Source: Chlorobiota bacterium
GTDB taxonomy: Bacteria > Bacteroidota > Ignavibacteria > OLB7
Assembly (NCBI GenBank): GCA_016710285.1
Contig: JADJXR010000001.1
Coordinates: 2,916,501 to 2,980,500, forward strand
Length of the DNA stretch: 64,000 nt
Direction of reading: 5' to 3'
Shown: positions 63,100 to 64,000 of the stretch, piece after piece
Layout of the letters: every line of letters starts with the position of its first letter
Position numbering within the stretch: position 1 is the first letter of the stretch
The notes under the pieces: generated by a model
Told to the model about the DNA's origin: nothing
The model's database searches: none
Seen by the model: only the letters and a program-made list of their open reading frames with translations
Position numbers and translations under genes: made by a program

Positions 63100-63160
63100 A
63101 AAGCACAACGCTGCCGCTGCGGTGGCCGGACGAATGCTTGGCGGCGCAGTGGGGGGAAGC

Positions 63161-64000
63161 TCAATACGTCAGCGCGTTCAAGTGGGCCCGTAGGCCGCCA
63201 ACCACGCGGGCCATGCGGTCGTAATCCAAGCGGTCGGGGGTGTCTGATGCGGTGTGATAGAAGGGGTAGCGGAAGGGGGCGGTGTCAGTAATCATAATCG
63301 CCTGGTAGCCTTGCTCCCAAAAGGCAGCGTGATCGCTCCAGCCGATGCCAGTAATCCACCCTGGCGCGCTTGCTCCCTCCGAAGGGAACGCCGTGGTTTG
63401 CCGGAATGCCGAGATTGCTTCCGTAACCAACGCACGCGAGTCCATGTTCCCCACAAAGGCAATGAAATTTCCGGTGGAAGGATAGCAGAGATTGAACGGG
63501 AAGGGGTAGGCTTGGCTTCCGACTGAATCGGAGTACCAGCCGATCGTTTCGATGCTGTACATGGCGCGGACCGCCTCGTTGCGGGCGCGGCATCTGGCGG
63601 CATAGATGCGGCTTCCTTGCAGGAAGTGTGGCGGCTCCTCGTTCGCAAAAAACACAAACCGGATGGTGCGCGAAAGCTGTTTCCCGGCGTAGGCCCGCGC
63701 CAACGCCAGCGTTGCTGCCACCCCCGACCCGTTATCGTTTGCGCCGGGCGCGCCGGGGGCGGTGTCGTAGTGTGCGCCAACAATCACGATGTCCTTCGCC
63801 GCGCCGCCCGGAATTTCGGCCACAAGGTTCCAGCAGGTTTTTCCGTTGGCCACAAACGGCTCCTTCCCAACATGGTATCCGAACGATTCCAACGTTGCGG
63901 TGATGTAGCTTGCCGCGCCTTGCAGTTGTGGGAAATGCTCAACGTTCCGTTCGCCGATTTCTTCCGCCAAATCGTACACGTACCGGCGCATCTCCGTGCT
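63161..64000 (-). CDS. M28 family zinc peptidase, 5' end at window edge
   Basis: At least 276 residues from the ATG at 63991; the frame stays open to the window edge, so the true start may lie outside. Metal-binding motifs of M28 aminopeptidases are visible: VGAHYDTAPGAPGANDNGSGVAA (H and D ligands), a FVFFANEEPP segment with the catalytic glutamate, SIETIG and the final histidine in SDHAAFWEQG. It cleaves N-terminal amino acids from peptides, perhaps outside the cytoplasm, though no signal peptide is in view. The 3' end is 61 bases from dapF, in convergent orientation. Confidence 0.85.
   Translation of the reverse strand, partial: STEMRRYVYDLAEEIGERNVEHFPQLQGAASYITATLESFGYHVGKEPFVANGKTCWNLVAEIPGGAAKDIVIVGAHYDTAPGAPGANDNGSGVAATLALARAYAGKQLSRTIRFVFFANEEPPHFLQGSRIYAARCRARNEAVRAMYSIETIGWYSDSVGSQAYPFPFNLCYPSTGNFIAFVGNMDSRALVTEAISAFRQTTAFPSEGASAPGWITGIGWSDHAAFWEQGYQAIMITDTAPFRYPFYHTASDTPDRLDYDRMARVVGGLRAHLNALTY

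Noticed and set aside
1..64000. tRNA or rRNA genes
   Set aside because: No cloverleaf with a TTC-containing T-loop or rRNA signature was found by eye in the intergenic regions; a covariance-model scan would settle it.

Overview
The window reads as ordinary chromosome from a high-GC, didermic member of the Bacteroidota/Chlorobi (FCB) group, possibly a Kapabacteria- or Ignavibacteria-like lineage. That placement is inference. It rests on several proteins with C-terminal type IX secretion (T9SS) sorting domains and choice-of-anchor-D-like repeats, a PorD (DUF4835) homologue, a PorV/PorQ-like barrel, a DUF1501/DUF1800 pair, a Bacteroidota-style succinate dehydrogenase, a DUF4295-like gene next to ribosomal proteins, and TAnnTTTG-like promoter boxes. 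No rRNA, tRNA, CRISPR array, transposase or prophage was seen.

Layout. 0-0.8 kb: end of a ribosomal-protein operon (DUF4295-like, L31, S18) closed by a hairpin. 0.9-7.8 kb: a large ATPase with a C-terminal SARP-like regulator domain, a zinc metallopeptidase, an ECF sigma factor and its probable membrane anti-sigma factor. 8.1-11.6 kb: sdhCAB. 11.8-14.3 kb: pyrH, frr, trxB. 14.4-32.8 kb, almost all minus strand: a cell-surface region with two paralogous giant T9SS cargo proteins sharing a recently homogenised 3' end, a double-OmpA-domain protein, a 1640-aa LamG/T9SS protein and the DUF1501/DUF1800 pair. 33.5-41 kb: acetyl-CoA synthetase, a small molybdopterin-fold protein, a cluster of AAC(3)-like, protein-kinase-like and GNAT enzymes, an amidohydrolase-like protein without metal ligands, and a DedA-type membrane protein. 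41-44.3 kb: a second double-OmpA protein and a lipoprotein. 44.5-47.4 kb: gcvP. 47.6-49.3 kb: an AT-richer two-gene island (HipA-like kinase plus DUF3037), the best candidate for an accessory system. 49.4-64 kb: O-methyltransferase, Ser/Thr kinase plus PP2C phosphatase, 3-hydroxyacyl-CoA dehydrogenase, BrkB/YihY, LolA-like protein, an HhH-plus-barrel protein next to a PorV-like barrel and PorD, a TonB-like protein, dapF and an M28 peptidase.

The most unusual non-coding structure is two families of dispersed palindromic repeats. Family A (GGTAGC/GCTACC ends, AGGCTAAAGACCT and CCCGACGAAAGTCGGG-like cores) lies at 24.2-24.6, 31.2, 35.5-35.9 and probably 54.1 kb. At two of these loci a copy of the neighbouring gene's 3' tail, stop codon included, is repeated together with the element. 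Family B is about 165 bp and occurs in opposite orientations at 33.1 and 56.1 kb.

Functionally, the housekeeping genes cover translation, nucleotide, lysine/peptidoglycan precursor, glycine, acetate and respiratory metabolism. The central third is devoted to building and exporting surface proteins. Starts were chosen by homology, signal peptides and position; all functional calls are from reading the sequence, without database searches.
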